Notes: generated by a model not told the origin, from the letters alone. A stretch of 12,089 nt of DNA from Rhodococcus sp. (in: high G+C Gram-positive bacteria) (GCA_012515885.1 JAAYXN010000451.1:1-12089), one strand, 5' to 3'. Positions 1 to 5,482 are shown, numbered from the stretch's first letter. Translations and numbers: made by a program.

Positions 1-2
1 CG

Positions 3-890
3 CCAGTATGGAATGCGTTAGCAGGGTTGTCGTCGCAGGCCGATTCTGCACGCCCGGCTGTCGTCGCTAGCGAGCTTGCGTGGCTTGCAGCAGCGGCAGC
101 GAGTGCGTCCGGCGCTGTGTCGGTGTGGCCGATCGTGGCTCGGTCACGCATGCGGGTAGTGACTACTTGCGGCTACACGCTGGCTGCGCTGTGCGGTGTT
201 CTGGTGATCGGTGGTGTCGATGCCCCGGCGACGGTGTTCCAGTTGGTCGCGTTCGCGACGGTCGTCGTGACCGGAATGCGCTACGTCGAGTGGTCGCCAC
301 TGGGCCGGGGGATCTTGCTGATCGTGCTTGGCTCACTGGCAGTGGTGATCACGGAAGTGCTGAGCGTGTTTGGCACCTTTGGTCCACGGCCGATGAATGG
401 TCTGACGGATATTCGCCCGCACTCGTTGGCTGCGCTGCTGATTGCGATCGGTGCGATCTGGGTGCTGGCTGAGACGTGGGTGCGTGCACACCTATTTCTG
501 CGTCGCACTCGCGCTTTGCATCAGATTCTGGTGGACCGGTTTCCTGAGGTTCGTGACGAATCTGGGCGCGCTCCCACCACTATTTTGGCGGCGTCCGACG
601 TCGTGGCACATGTGATGGATGCGCTCTACATCCAGACCGGTGCCGGCATGTTTGAGCAGGATGCGTCGCATCTACCGGAGGACCCGCGAGAACGCGCGGA
701 TTACCTGATGCCGTGGATCGCCGATCCCCTCCAGGCGCCCATGTTGGGTACCGACCTTGCTCGGGCGCCTGAAGGGATGTCGACGAAACGCTGGGTGGGG
801 GTGCTCGCTGATTCGTATCAGCGTTACCTCGCTAGCGTGTCTGCTGCTAGCGGGAAGCGTCTGGTGGAACTTCAGGAAGACCTTCGCTAA
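3..890 (+). CDS. Multi-pass membrane protein, DUF6545/MAB_1171c-like C-terminal region (5' truncated by window edge)
   Basis: The reading frame is open to the left edge, and the first possible start inside the window is a TTG at 27 without a good ribosome site, so I take this as the C-terminal part of a longer gene. At least five hydrophobic segments are visible in the first half (roughly residues 18-37, 44-64, 68-87, 95-118 and 132-153 counted from the TTG). They are followed by a soluble C-terminal domain of about 130 residues that begins RRTRALHQILVDRFPEV. That pattern (L..L...FPE after the last membrane helix) resembles actinobacterial MAB_1171c-family 'putative transporters', which are usually some 370-400 residues with a DUF6545 tail, so about 80-110 residues may be missing. 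No transport substrate is known and none can be read here. Its 3' end overlaps the convergent EspR-like gene by 44 bp. In my memory this family often sits beside XRE-type regulators, which fits the neighbour. Family assignment is moderate; membrane topology is firm. Confidence 0.7.
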   Translation, partial: PVWNALAGLSSQADSARPAVVASELAWLAAAAASASGAVSVWPIVARSRMRVVTTCGYTLAALCGVLVIGGVDAPATVFQLVAFATVVVTGMRYVEWSPLGRGILLIVLGSLAVVITEVLSVFGTFGPRPMNGLTDIRPHSLAALLIAIGAIWVLAETWVRAHLFLRRTRALHQILVDRFPEVRDESGRAPTTILAASDVVAHVMDALYIQTGAGMFEQDASHLPEDPRERADYLMPWIADPLQAPMLGTDLARAPEGMSTKRWVGVLADSYQRYLASVSAASGKRLVELQEDLR

Positions 891-1263
891 CACGCAGCCG
901 CTCGGCCATCGTAGTCAAGAGGTTTTGGGATTCTTCTGACAAATCGAACGCGCGGCTAGACAGCTTGCGCAGACCATAGCCTTGCAGCTGCGAAAGCAGT
1001 TCCAGGTCGTGGTCGACCTTTGCCGCGTAGATGTCGTTGAAGAAGTAGTCCGGCTTGACCTTGAAAAAACGTGCGAACGCGCCAACCGTTTCGTCGGACG
1101 GGTTGGTTCGCTGCCCGGACCGCAACTGAGAAATGTACGGCTTGGATATCTGATTCCCATCGGCGATCAGTGCCGCAGCAACTTCTGCATTGGTATGCGG
1201 TTTCCGCCCAGGGGGGTGCACAGTTTCGAAGAGTTTGTTCAACCGCTCTGCAAAATCTGCCAT
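847..1263 (-). CDS. EspR-like XRE-family nucleoid-associated transcriptional regulator
   Basis: The protein is 138 residues, close to the 132 of M. tuberculosis EspR (Rv3849), and similar along the whole length. The N-terminus (MADFAERLNKLFETVHPPGR) and the helix-turn-helix stretch SKPYISQLRSGQRTNPS (residues 40-56) are nearly the same as my recollection of EspR (PYLSQLRSGNRTNPS). Residues 25-70 form the HTH domain. Residues 85-128, with RRIAQRAHGL-like RKLSSRAFDL at 99-108, correspond to the C-terminal dimerisation domain. EspR binds many sites cooperatively as a dimer of dimers, bridges DNA and controls espACD of the ESX-1 system; whether this homologue does so is unknown, and no ESX gene is in view. 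The ATG at 1263 is chosen because it matches the EspR N-terminus. Ribosome site is weak (AGAGG about 16 nt upstream, GGCGG nearer). A long repeat-rich upstream region and a minus-strand promoter candidate (1363-1392) suggest autoregulation. Confidence 0.85.
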   Translation of the reverse strand: MADFAERLNKLFETVHPPGRKPHTNAEVAAALIADGNQISKPYISQLRSGQRTNPSDETVGAFARFFKVKPDYFFNDIYAAKVDHDLELLSQLQGYGLRKLSSRAFDLSEESQNLLTTMAERLRVSEGLPEVPPDASR

Positions 1264-1270
1264 TGTGAGC

Positions 1271-1342
1271 CGCCGTAATCCTCTCTAGTTCGCCTGTAGT
1301 TCGTCGCCGTAATAGCAACGCCTTCAGCAGTTTGTCGCGACA
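1271..1342. repeat. Repeats in the leader of the EspR-like gene: CGCCGTAAT x2, TAGTTCG x2, TGTCGCGACA palindrome
   Basis: Within the predicted 5' leader, the 9-mer CGCCGTAAT occurs at 1271-1279 and 1305-1313 (34 bp apart, close to three helical turns). TAGTTCG occurs at 1286-1292 and 1297-1303 (11 bp, one turn). TGTCGCGACA at 1333-1342 is a perfect 10-bp palindrome. Repeats phased on one face of the helix are what a cooperative multimeric binder such as EspR would use, but no published EspR motif is matched that I can recall. Their role as operators is inference. Confidence 0.45.
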
Positions 1343-1362
1343 GAGTACCACGGGATAACCCA

Positions 1363-1392
1363 GTAATAACTCGTTGGTGGTGCCCGTCTCAA
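1363..1392 (-). promoter_or_regulatory. Putative promoter of the EspR-like gene
   Basis: Read on the minus strand, TTGAGA (1392-1387, five of six to TTGACA) is followed after 18 nt by TATTAC (1368-1363, TAT-A- matches to TATAAT). This would give transcription from about 1356 and a leader of about 93 nt before the ATG at 1263. Sequence match only. Confidence 0.4.
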
Positions 1393-1403
1393 GTGCCGTT
1401 GCG

Positions 1404-1432
1404 ACGCGATTGGTTACCCATGGTAACGGCAA
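1404..1432. promoter_or_regulatory. Nested inverted repeats upstream of the EspR-like promoter (operator candidate)
   Basis: GTTACC (1413-1418) and GGTAAC (1422-1427) form a perfect inverted repeat around CAT. A second, wider one uses TGCCGTTGC (1404-1412) against TGCCGTTAC on the minus strand (1432-1424), eight of nine bases identical. The site lies just upstream of the candidate -35 at 1387-1392. TGCCGTTA recurs at 2182-2189 before the SDR gene. The bound protein is unknown; autoregulation by the EspR-like protein is one possibility. Confidence 0.45.
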
Positions 1433-1763
1433 GTCTGAACCGGCTGGAAATGGTCGCTTGTCCAGTTACTGTTGGTGCGCAAGTGACGGAAATCTGTTGA
1501 ACCGCAACGATGCGCGTAGGAACACGCTCGATTCTTCGGTTGGATTATGGGACTGAAACCGGATTGTTCGCGAACCGAAGCTGACGAAGTTTACCGTCAT
1601 GTGATCGAGCGCAACTCTCTTGCGGAGGCTTGGATATTCACCCAAAGTTAACTATGTGCGGAAGAATTTCCCGCCTTTCTATAGCTCCCGCGTATACTCG
1701 CTGGTCAGGGTGCTGTTGACACTTTTTAAATAGTTGTCACGGCAACTACTGGCCGCGTTTGCC
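1433..1763. other. Non-coding, relatively AT-rich spacer with promoter-like and palindromic sequences
   Basis: I see no convincing gene here; the only longer frame (1374-1556, +) looks random. Visible items: CTTCGGTT (1534-1541) opposed to AACCGAAG (1573-1580); the perfect palindrome GTTCGCGAAC at 1566-1575; TATACT at 1693-1698, a good -10 for rightward transcription but with a poor -35; TGGTCA (1702-1707), 18 nt, TTAAAT (1726-1731) as a second candidate; TTGACA at 1716-1721 without a matching -10; and AGTTG/CAACT (1732-1736 and 1743-1747) around TCACGG. The stretch is clearly richer in A and T than the flanking genes, as regulatory DNA bound by nucleoid proteins often is. Confidence 0.5.
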
Positions 1764-1799
1764 CTGGAGCGATCCAGATTGGCGGTTTATCTCACCGCT
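1764..1799 (+). ncRNA. Two adjacent hairpins in the presumed leader of the small ORF (speculative structured RNA)
   Basis: CTGGA (1764-1768) and TCCAG (1773-1777) close a GCGA loop, a stable GNRA tetraloop. Four nucleotides later GCGGT (1782-1786) pairs with ACCGC (1794-1798) around a 7-nt loop. They lie between the promoter-like hexamers at 1693-1731 and the ATG cluster at 1818-1848. They could be a structured 5' leader, part of a small RNA, or chance. No known RNA family is recognised. Confidence 0.3.
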
Positions 1800-1835
1800 C
1801 TAGCCGTGCCCTGATTTATGGGTGATGATTGTGAT

Positions 1836-1991
1836 ATGGAACACAGGATGAGCGATTCCGAGTTGAAGAAGGCGATTCGAACGTTGCGTGAGCGCGCCAA
1901 TACTGCGGCTACATCCGGCCGTACCGACGACGCCACGCGGATCGAATCGACCATTCGTGACTACCAGCTTGAGATGACACAGCGCCTCTAG
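1836..1991 (+). CDS. Small helical hypothetical protein (51 codons, stop duplicated)
   Basis: The frame has three in-frame ATGs (1818, 1836, 1848) and ends at the TAG 1989-1991, giving 57, 51 or 47 residues; it is too short for usual ORF cut-offs. I place the start at 1836 provisionally; GGA at 1838-1840 could serve the ATG at 1848 instead. The product is hydrophilic and apparently all-helical: SDSELKKAIRTLRERA, a short turn with SGRTDD, then TRIESTIRDYQLEMTQRL, suggesting a two-helix hairpin. Codon third positions are mostly G or C, unlike the AT-rich DNA upstream. I do not recognise the family. It stands alone, divergent from the EspR-like gene. The last seven codons plus stop are tandemly duplicated immediately downstream (1993-2018). 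A non-coding origin cannot be excluded. Confidence 0.5.
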   Translation: MEHRMSDSELKKAIRTLRERANTAATSGRTDDATRIESTIRDYQLEMTQRL

Positions 1992-2018
1992 CGCTTGAGA
2001 TGACGCAGCGTCTCTAGC
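1967..2018 (+). repeat. 26-bp tandem duplication across the stop codon of the small ORF
   Basis: Positions 1967-1992 and 1993-2018 match at 24 of 26 bases. Each copy contains CTT GAG ATG AC- CAG CG- CTC TAG, i.e. LEMTQRL and stop. The two differences (A/G and C/T) are transitions at codon third positions and synonymous. The second copy lies after the first stop and would not normally be translated. Confidence 0.85.
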
Positions 2019-2236
2019 GCCGGGGCCACACGCGCGCATCACCTTGAGGGTGCGGGCACCTTGGCGTGCGTACACTCCGGCAGAAGAAGGCCGGGCAGAA
2101 GATGGAGCGAGGCAGAAATGGCAGCGGTCCCCAAGCCATCAGCGTGCGAAACGCGGAAACCTGGGAGCTGTGGTGGTGAGGTGCCGTTAAAGCTGACGGC
2201 TAGAGGGGTACGGGGGTCGTGGAGGGCATGAAACGC
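2019..2236. other. Gene-poor leader region before the SDR, with GGCAGAA triplets and an inverted repeat
   Basis: GGCAGAA occurs at 2079-2085, 2094-2100 and 2111-2117, in a purine-rich context (-GAAGG, -GATGG, -ATGG). AGGGTG (2047-2052) and CACCTT (2057-2062) form a weak 6-bp hairpin with one wobble and no T-run, at most a poor terminator for the small ORF. GCCGT (2183-2187) and ACGGC (2196-2200) form an inverted repeat whose left part TGCCGTTA repeats the motif found at 1424-1431. A 25-codon frame at 2102-2179 and others here look random. No -35/-10 pair stands out. Confidence 0.4.
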
Positions 2237-3166
2237 ATGGAGGGTACATCCGGAATGGTCAATGCAGCGCAGTCCGCTTATGTCGCGAAGCCGAGTCTCG
2301 TATCAAGGGTGCTGAAGTCAAGAAAGTCCCCGATCGCCTCGCTAGAGGGTAAGAAAACCCTCATTACGGGAGCGGGCAGCGGCATTGGCCGAGCAACAGC
2401 TCTCGCAGCCGCGCGAGAAGGTGCTGACCTTTTCCTCACGGACATCAACGCGCAGGGCCTCGCGGACACGGCGCGGGATGCAGAAAAGCTGGGTGCCGTC
2501 GTCAGCTTCTCCCAGGCGCTCGATATCTCCGACTACGACGTTGTCACCGCGTTCGCGGACGCAATCTTCGACGAGTTCGGTTCTATGGACATCGTCATGA
2601 ATGTTGCCGGGATCTCGGCGTGGGGGACGGTGGAAAACCTTGAGCATCGGCATTGGAAATCGATGGTCGACGTCAACCTGATGGGCCCGATCCACATCAT
2701 TGAAAACTTTGTGCCTCCGATGGTGCGCGCTGGACGTGGCGGTCATTTGGTCAACGTGTCATCGGCTGCTGGCTTGCTCGCGTTGCCGTGGCATGCGGCG
2801 TATAGCGCGAGCAAGTTCGGTCTGCGCGGTGTGTCCGAGGTGCTGCGGTTCGACCTCAAGCGGCACCGGATCGGGGTCTCCCTGGTGGTGCCGGGCGCGG
2901 TGAAAACTCCGCTTGTCGGCACGGTGGAAATCGCTGGGGTTGATCGCGAGGACCCCCGTATCCAGAAGGCGGTCGGCCTGTTTGAGCGGCGCGCGGTGAG
3001 CCCGGAGAAGGTGGCGTCGTGCATTCTGCAGGGGATCGAGAAGAACCGCTACATGGTCTACTCCTCGCCTGATATCCGCTTCGGGTACTGGTGGGCTCGC
3101 AAGTTCGCGCCGCCGTACGAGTTCGTGATGCAGAAGGCCAACGACCAGTTCAGCAAGTTCCTGTAG
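2237..3166 (+). CDS. Classical short-chain dehydrogenase/reductase (SDR family oxidoreductase)
   Basis: An NAD(P)-dependent oxidoreductase with all classical SDR marks (residues counted from the GTG at 2219, 315 residues in all). These are the nucleotide-binding TGAGSGIG at 50-57, Asp75 at the end of the second strand (usually favouring NAD), NVAG at 128-131, and catalytic Asn153, Ser182, Tyr195 and Lys199 (YSASK), then PG at 225-226. The C-terminal extension around residues 278-315 (YMVYSSPDIRFGYWW..KFAPPYE) resembles those of several mycobacterial SDRs that act on lipids or hydrophobic alcohols; the substrate here is unknown. A polar extension of about 40 residues precedes the Rossmann fold. 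Possible starts are GTG 2219, ATG 2228, ATG 2237 and ATG 2255. GGAGGG lies 10 nt before both 2237 and 2255, and I give the longer of these two. No operon partner; an inverted repeat follows the stop. Confidence 0.9.
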   Translation: MEGTSGMVNAAQSAYVAKPSLVSRVLKSRKSPIASLEGKKTLITGAGSGIGRATALAAAREGADLFLTDINAQGLADTARDAEKLGAVVSFSQALDISDYDVVTAFADAIFDEFGSMDIVMNVAGISAWGTVENLEHRHWKSMVDVNLMGPIHIIENFVPPMVRAGRGGHLVNVSSAAGLLALPWHAAYSASKFGLRGVSEVLRFDLKRHRIGVSLVVPGAVKTPLVGTVEIAGVDREDPRIQKAVGLFERRAVSPEKVASCILQGIEKNRYMVYSSPDIRFGYWWARKFAPPYEFVMQKANDQFSKFL

Positions 3167-3208
3167 ATCCGGTGCCAGTGCTCCTGCCTGGGTCCGGGCG
3201 GAACGGCT

Positions 3209-3224
3209 GGTTCCCCACGGAACC
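3209..3224 (+). terminator. GGTTCC/GGAACC inverted repeat after the SDR gene (terminator or operator)
   Basis: Perfect 6-bp arms around CCAC, extendable by one pair and three wobbles to about 10, starting 43 nt after the SDR stop and followed by GGTTTGCCTTCT, which is only partly T-rich. It could end SDR transcription. It also covers the -35 region of the predicted DUF2505 promoter (centre at -31.5), so it may be an operator instead. Confidence 0.4.
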
Positions 3225-3235
3225 GGTTTGCCTTC

Positions 3236-3241
3236 TAGGCT
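3236..3241 (+). promoter_or_regulatory. -10 hexamer TAGGCT of a predicted leaderless DUF2505 transcript
   Basis: TAGGCT (TANNNT class) ends 6 nt before the ATG at 3248, placing the expected start site on the A of the start codon. There is no convincing ribosome site, which agrees with leaderless translation. No clear -35. Confidence 0.6.
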
Positions 3242-3247
3242 GTTCGC

Positions 3248-3736
3248 ATGTCGAAGACGTTCGAAATTCAGCAAGAACTCACCTGCCCAGTTGAGGTTGC
3301 GTACGCGGTCATCACTGACCCGGAGTACTGGCGCAACCGCTTTGCGGAGAAGCCAGACAACTACGAGTTGGATGCAGTTCCCGGAGCTTTCGCCATCACC
3401 GTGCGAGACACCATTACTGCCGACAGCCTCCCCGCCATTGTTCGACCCGTGGTGTCCGGGGACATCGTTGCTGAGCGCCGCGACGTGTGGGCGGCGCCGA
3501 GCGGCGACAGCGCGACCGGAACCGTCAACGCCACCGCGTCGGGCGTTCCCCTCACTGTCGAGGGCACCTTGGAGTTGGTTCCGTCTGCGACAGGTTCGAC
3601 GTTGCGCGCCAGTGGGTCGATCACGGTGAAGATCCCCCTGATCGGCGGGCAGATCGAATCGATGATGCGGAAGATGGTTGAGGACATGTTGGTACGTGAC
3701 CGCGACCGCATCGAGGAGTGGCTCGCTCGCGCGTAG
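3248..3736 (+). CDS. DUF2505 domain protein (SRPBCC/START-like fold)
   Basis: The 162-residue product spans a DUF2505 domain from end to end. That family is common in Mycobacteriales and belongs to the SRPBCC (START-like) superfamily, whose helix-grip fold encloses a pocket for lipids or other hydrophobic ligands. Visible features are FEIQQELTCPVEVAYAVITD at the start, with the conserved 'W' of DPEYWRNRF at residues 25-33. Alternating beta strands (ITVRDTI, ATGTVNATA, LTVEGTLELV, STLRASGSITVKIPLIGG) follow. The closing amphipathic helix is rich in charge (IESMMRKMVEDMLVRDRDRIEEWLAR). There is no signal peptide or membrane segment, so it is cytosolic. Ligand and function are unknown; no catalytic residues can be assigned. 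The gene lies 81 nt after the SDR and 100 nt before arcA, apparently with its own leaderless promoter. Confidence 0.85.
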   Translation: MSKTFEIQQELTCPVEVAYAVITDPEYWRNRFAEKPDNYELDAVPGAFAITVRDTITADSLPAIVRPVVSGDIVAERRDVWAAPSGDSATGTVNATASGVPLTVEGTLELVPSATGSTLRASGSITVKIPLIGGQIESMMRKMVEDMLVRDRDRIEEWLARA

Positions 3737-3783
3737 TGAGGCGCCGTAGCCCCGATTCGGGTGAAGGATGTTCGCGTGGTCAA

Positions 3784-3807
3784 ACTCATGTGCGTTTCGG
3801 CATGAGT
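3784..3807. promoter_or_regulatory. Perfect inverted repeat ACTCATG-N10-CATGAGT upstream of arcA (activator site candidate)
   Basis: Seven-base perfect arms at 3784-3790 and 3801-3807. The centre (3795.5) is at -41.5 relative to the predicted start site at 3837, and the right arm would overlap the -35 region, the geometry of class II activation. I do not recognise the binding protein. The alternative is a terminator for the DUF2505 gene, but no T-run follows. Confidence 0.5.
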
Positions 3808-3824
3808 GAAACCGGCGCGAGAAC

Positions 3825-3830
3825 TACCGT
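3825..3830 (+). promoter_or_regulatory. -10 hexamer TACCGT of a predicted leaderless arcA transcript
   Basis: TACCGT (TANNNT) lies 6 nt before the ATG at 3837, so transcription should begin on the start codon. The upstream sequence has no good ribosome site, supporting a leaderless mRNA. Confidence 0.6.
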
Positions 3831-3836
3831 TAGTGC

Positions 3837-5087
3837 ATGACGGACGCGGGAGTAGGGTCGGCGGGATCAGGCGCGGTCAACGCGTGTGGCGTGGACTCCG
3901 AGGTCGGCACTTTGCGGACGGTGCTGTTGCATCGCCCCGGTGCCGAGCTTGCGCGCCTGACACCCCGCAACAACGACCAACTACTTTTCGACGGTTTGCC
4001 GTGGTTGGCGCGGGCGCAGGACGAGCATGATGCGTTTACTGACCTGCTGCGCAGCCGCGGTGTCGAGGTGCTGCTTCTCTCCGACCTGCTCACCCAGGCA
4101 CTCGAATCAAGCGGTGCCGCACGCATTCAGGGCATCGCGGCCGCGGTCGACGCGCGTCGGCTCGGGCTGGATTTGGCAGGTGACCTCGCCGGATACTTGC
4201 GCCGACTTCCCGCCGCGGAACTGTCGCTTATCCTCACTGCTGGAATGACTTTCGACGAGCTGCCCATCGCGGCATCGGCGGCATCGCTGGTGCGGCGGAT
4301 GCATCATGGCAGCGACTTTGTCGTCGACCCTCTGCCGAATCTGTTGTTTACCCGCGACTCTTCGGTGTGGATTGGTGCGCGCGTGGCTATTACGTCGCTG
4401 GCGTTGGGTGCACGTGCGCGCGAGACGTCGTTGACCGACCTGATTTATGCGCACCATCCGCGGTTTCGGGGTACGCGCCGCGCCTACGAGTCGCATACCG
4501 CACCGGTTGAGGGCGGTGACGTTTTGTTGTTGGCGCCCGGAATTATTGCCGTAGGGGTGGGGGAGCGAACCAGTCCTGCCGGTGCAGAAGCATTGGCGCG
4601 CAGTGTCTTTGATGACGGTCTCGCGCACACCGTGCTGGCGGTCCCTATTACCCAGCAGCGGGCAACCATGCACCTGGACACTGTGTGCACGATGGTCGAT
4701 ACCGACGCCGTCGTGATGTATCCGGCGGTACAGGATTCACTGATCGCCTACACCATCAGTATGGAATCGGGCTCGGTGAAAATCCGTGGTGGCGAGCCGT
4801 TTCTACAGGCAGCTGCCGAGGCAATGGGCATTGAAAAACTGCGGGTCATCGATACCGGGCTCGACCACGTCACCGCCGAACGCGAGCAGTGGGACGACGG
4901 TAACAACACGTTGGCGATAGCGCCGGGCGTCGTCGTCGCTTACGAACGCAACGTCGAGACGAACGCCAGGCTGGAGGCGTCGGGCATCGAGGTCCTGAGC
5001 ATCGCGGGCGCCGAATTGGGGACGGGGCGAGGCGGGCCACGGTGCATGTCGTGCCCCGTGGCCCGCGATTCACTGCAGGTCCGCTAG
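3837..5087 (+). CDS. arcA: Arginine deiminase
   Basis: Hydrolyses L-arginine to L-citrulline and ammonia in the cytosol, the first step of the arginine deiminase route. The 416 residues match the usual 400-420. All catalytic positions of the guanidine-modifying superfamily are present: Asp174 in LFTRD (171-174), Glu225 in EGGD (225-228), His279 and Asp281 in MHLD, and the nucleophile Cys403 in GGPRCMSCP. EVGTLRTVLLHRPG (22-35) and LLFDGLPW (49-56) are further family signatures. No arcB, arcC or arcD lies nearby, so citrulline must go elsewhere; M. tuberculosis Rv1001 is likewise a lone arcA beside the pmt/rsmI pair. The ATG at 3837 is supported by the -10 element 6 nt upstream. The start of the expected N-terminus (residues 1-17) is poorly conserved Gly/Ala-rich sequence. 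A palindrome at 3784-3807 may regulate it; a hairpin overlapping the stop separates it from arsC. Confidence 0.97.
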   Translation: MTDAGVGSAGSGAVNACGVDSEVGTLRTVLLHRPGAELARLTPRNNDQLLFDGLPWLARAQDEHDAFTDLLRSRGVEVLLLSDLLTQALESSGAARIQGIAAAVDARRLGLDLAGDLAGYLRRLPAAELSLILTAGMTFDELPIAASAASLVRRMHHGSDFVVDPLPNLLFTRDSSVWIGARVAITSLALGARARETSLTDLIYAHHPRFRGTRRAYESHTAPVEGGDVLLLAPGIIAVGVGERTSPAGAEALARSVFDDGLAHTVLAVPITQQRATMHLDTVCTMVDTDAVVMYPAVQDSLIAYTISMESGSVKIRGGEPFLQAAAEAMGIEKLRVIDTGLDHVTAEREQWDDGNNTLAIAPGVVVAYERNVETNARLEASGIEVLSIAGAELGTGRGGPRCMSCPVARDSLQVR

Positions 5088-5111
5088 ACCTTTTTAGGTC
5101 AGCGAACGGAC
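5079..5111. terminator. Hairpin between convergent arcA and arsC (probable bidirectional terminator)
   Basis: GACCT (5087-5091) and AGGTC (5096-5100) pair around TTTT, then GCT (5083-5085) with AGC (5101-5103) past a bulged A, then GTCC (5079-5082) with GGAC (5108-5111) past a bulge. About 12 pairs in all. It begins inside the last arcA codons, overlaps the TAG stop, and stops 3 nt short of the arsC stop. T-runs lie in the loop rather than after the stem, so intrinsic termination may be inefficient. Confidence 0.55.
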
Positions 5112-5113
5112 GC

Positions 5114-5482
5114 TTAGAGAACGTCTGCGACGCGTTCAGCGGGACGCGCAAGGACTGTGCCTTTGGCGGTGACGACGATCGGCCGCTCAATCAGGATCGG
5201 GTTGGCTGCCATGGCGTCGAGGAGCTGGTCTTCTGTCGCGTCGGCAAGCTCAAGTTCGCGATACACAGCTTCTTTACGGCGGATGGCTTCACTGGGTGCG
5301 AGGCCGGCAGCTTCGAGGAGCTTCGCCAATTCGGTGCGCGAGGGCGGCGTCTCCAGATACTTGACGACGGTAGGTTCGATCCCCGCGTCACGGAGCGCAG
5401 CAAGTGCTGTGCGGGAGGTTCCGCATCGCGGATTGTGGTAGATCGTGGTGTCTGCGTTCGTCACGGCCCCATCATTCGTCAT
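5114..5482 (-). CDS. arsC: Arsenate reductase, glutaredoxin-dependent (ArsC) family
   Basis: Reduces arsenate to arsenite, with a glutathione/glutaredoxin-type thiol partner in the enterobacterial enzymes. The 122 residues align end to end with plasmid R773 ArsC: YHNPRCGTSR (15-24) carries the catalytic Cys20; YLETPPSRTEL (42-52), ILIERPIVVT (96-105) and LARPAE (111-116) follow. Arg69, Arg100 and Arg113 correspond to the three arginines (60, 94, 107) that hold the arsenate. No arsB, acr3 or arsR lies nearby, so physiological arsenate reduction is plausible but not proven; YffB-like relatives with other roles share the fold. Actinobacteria of this group usually use mycothiol rather than glutathione, so the electron donor is uncertain. 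The ATG at 5482 is preferred over a longer upstream frame; CAGAAT sits 6 nt before it, an imperfect leaderless -10. A GTG at 5464 is an alternative. Divergent from the gntR gene, convergent with arcA. Confidence 0.88.
   Translation of the reverse strand: MTNDGAVTNADTTIYHNPRCGTSRTALAALRDAGIEPTVVKYLETPPSRTELAKLLEAAGLAPSEAIRRKEAVYRELELADATEDQLLDAMAANPILIERPIVVTAKGTVLARPAERVADVL

Noticed and set aside
1374..1556. Plus-strand ORF of 60 codons
   Set aside because: Starts inside the palindromic region upstream of the EspR-like gene, no ribosome site or -10 at the right distance, Ser/Asn-rich random-looking product.
1800..2075. Minus-strand ORF of 91 codons
   Set aside because: Antisense to the small helical ORF; composition (Cys, Gly, Arg scattered) looks random and it would run through both copies of the 26-bp repeat.
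2342..3274. Minus-strand ORFs of 134 and 171 codons
   Set aside because: Antisense to the SDR gene with complete catalytic motifs; His/Arg-rich shadow translations.
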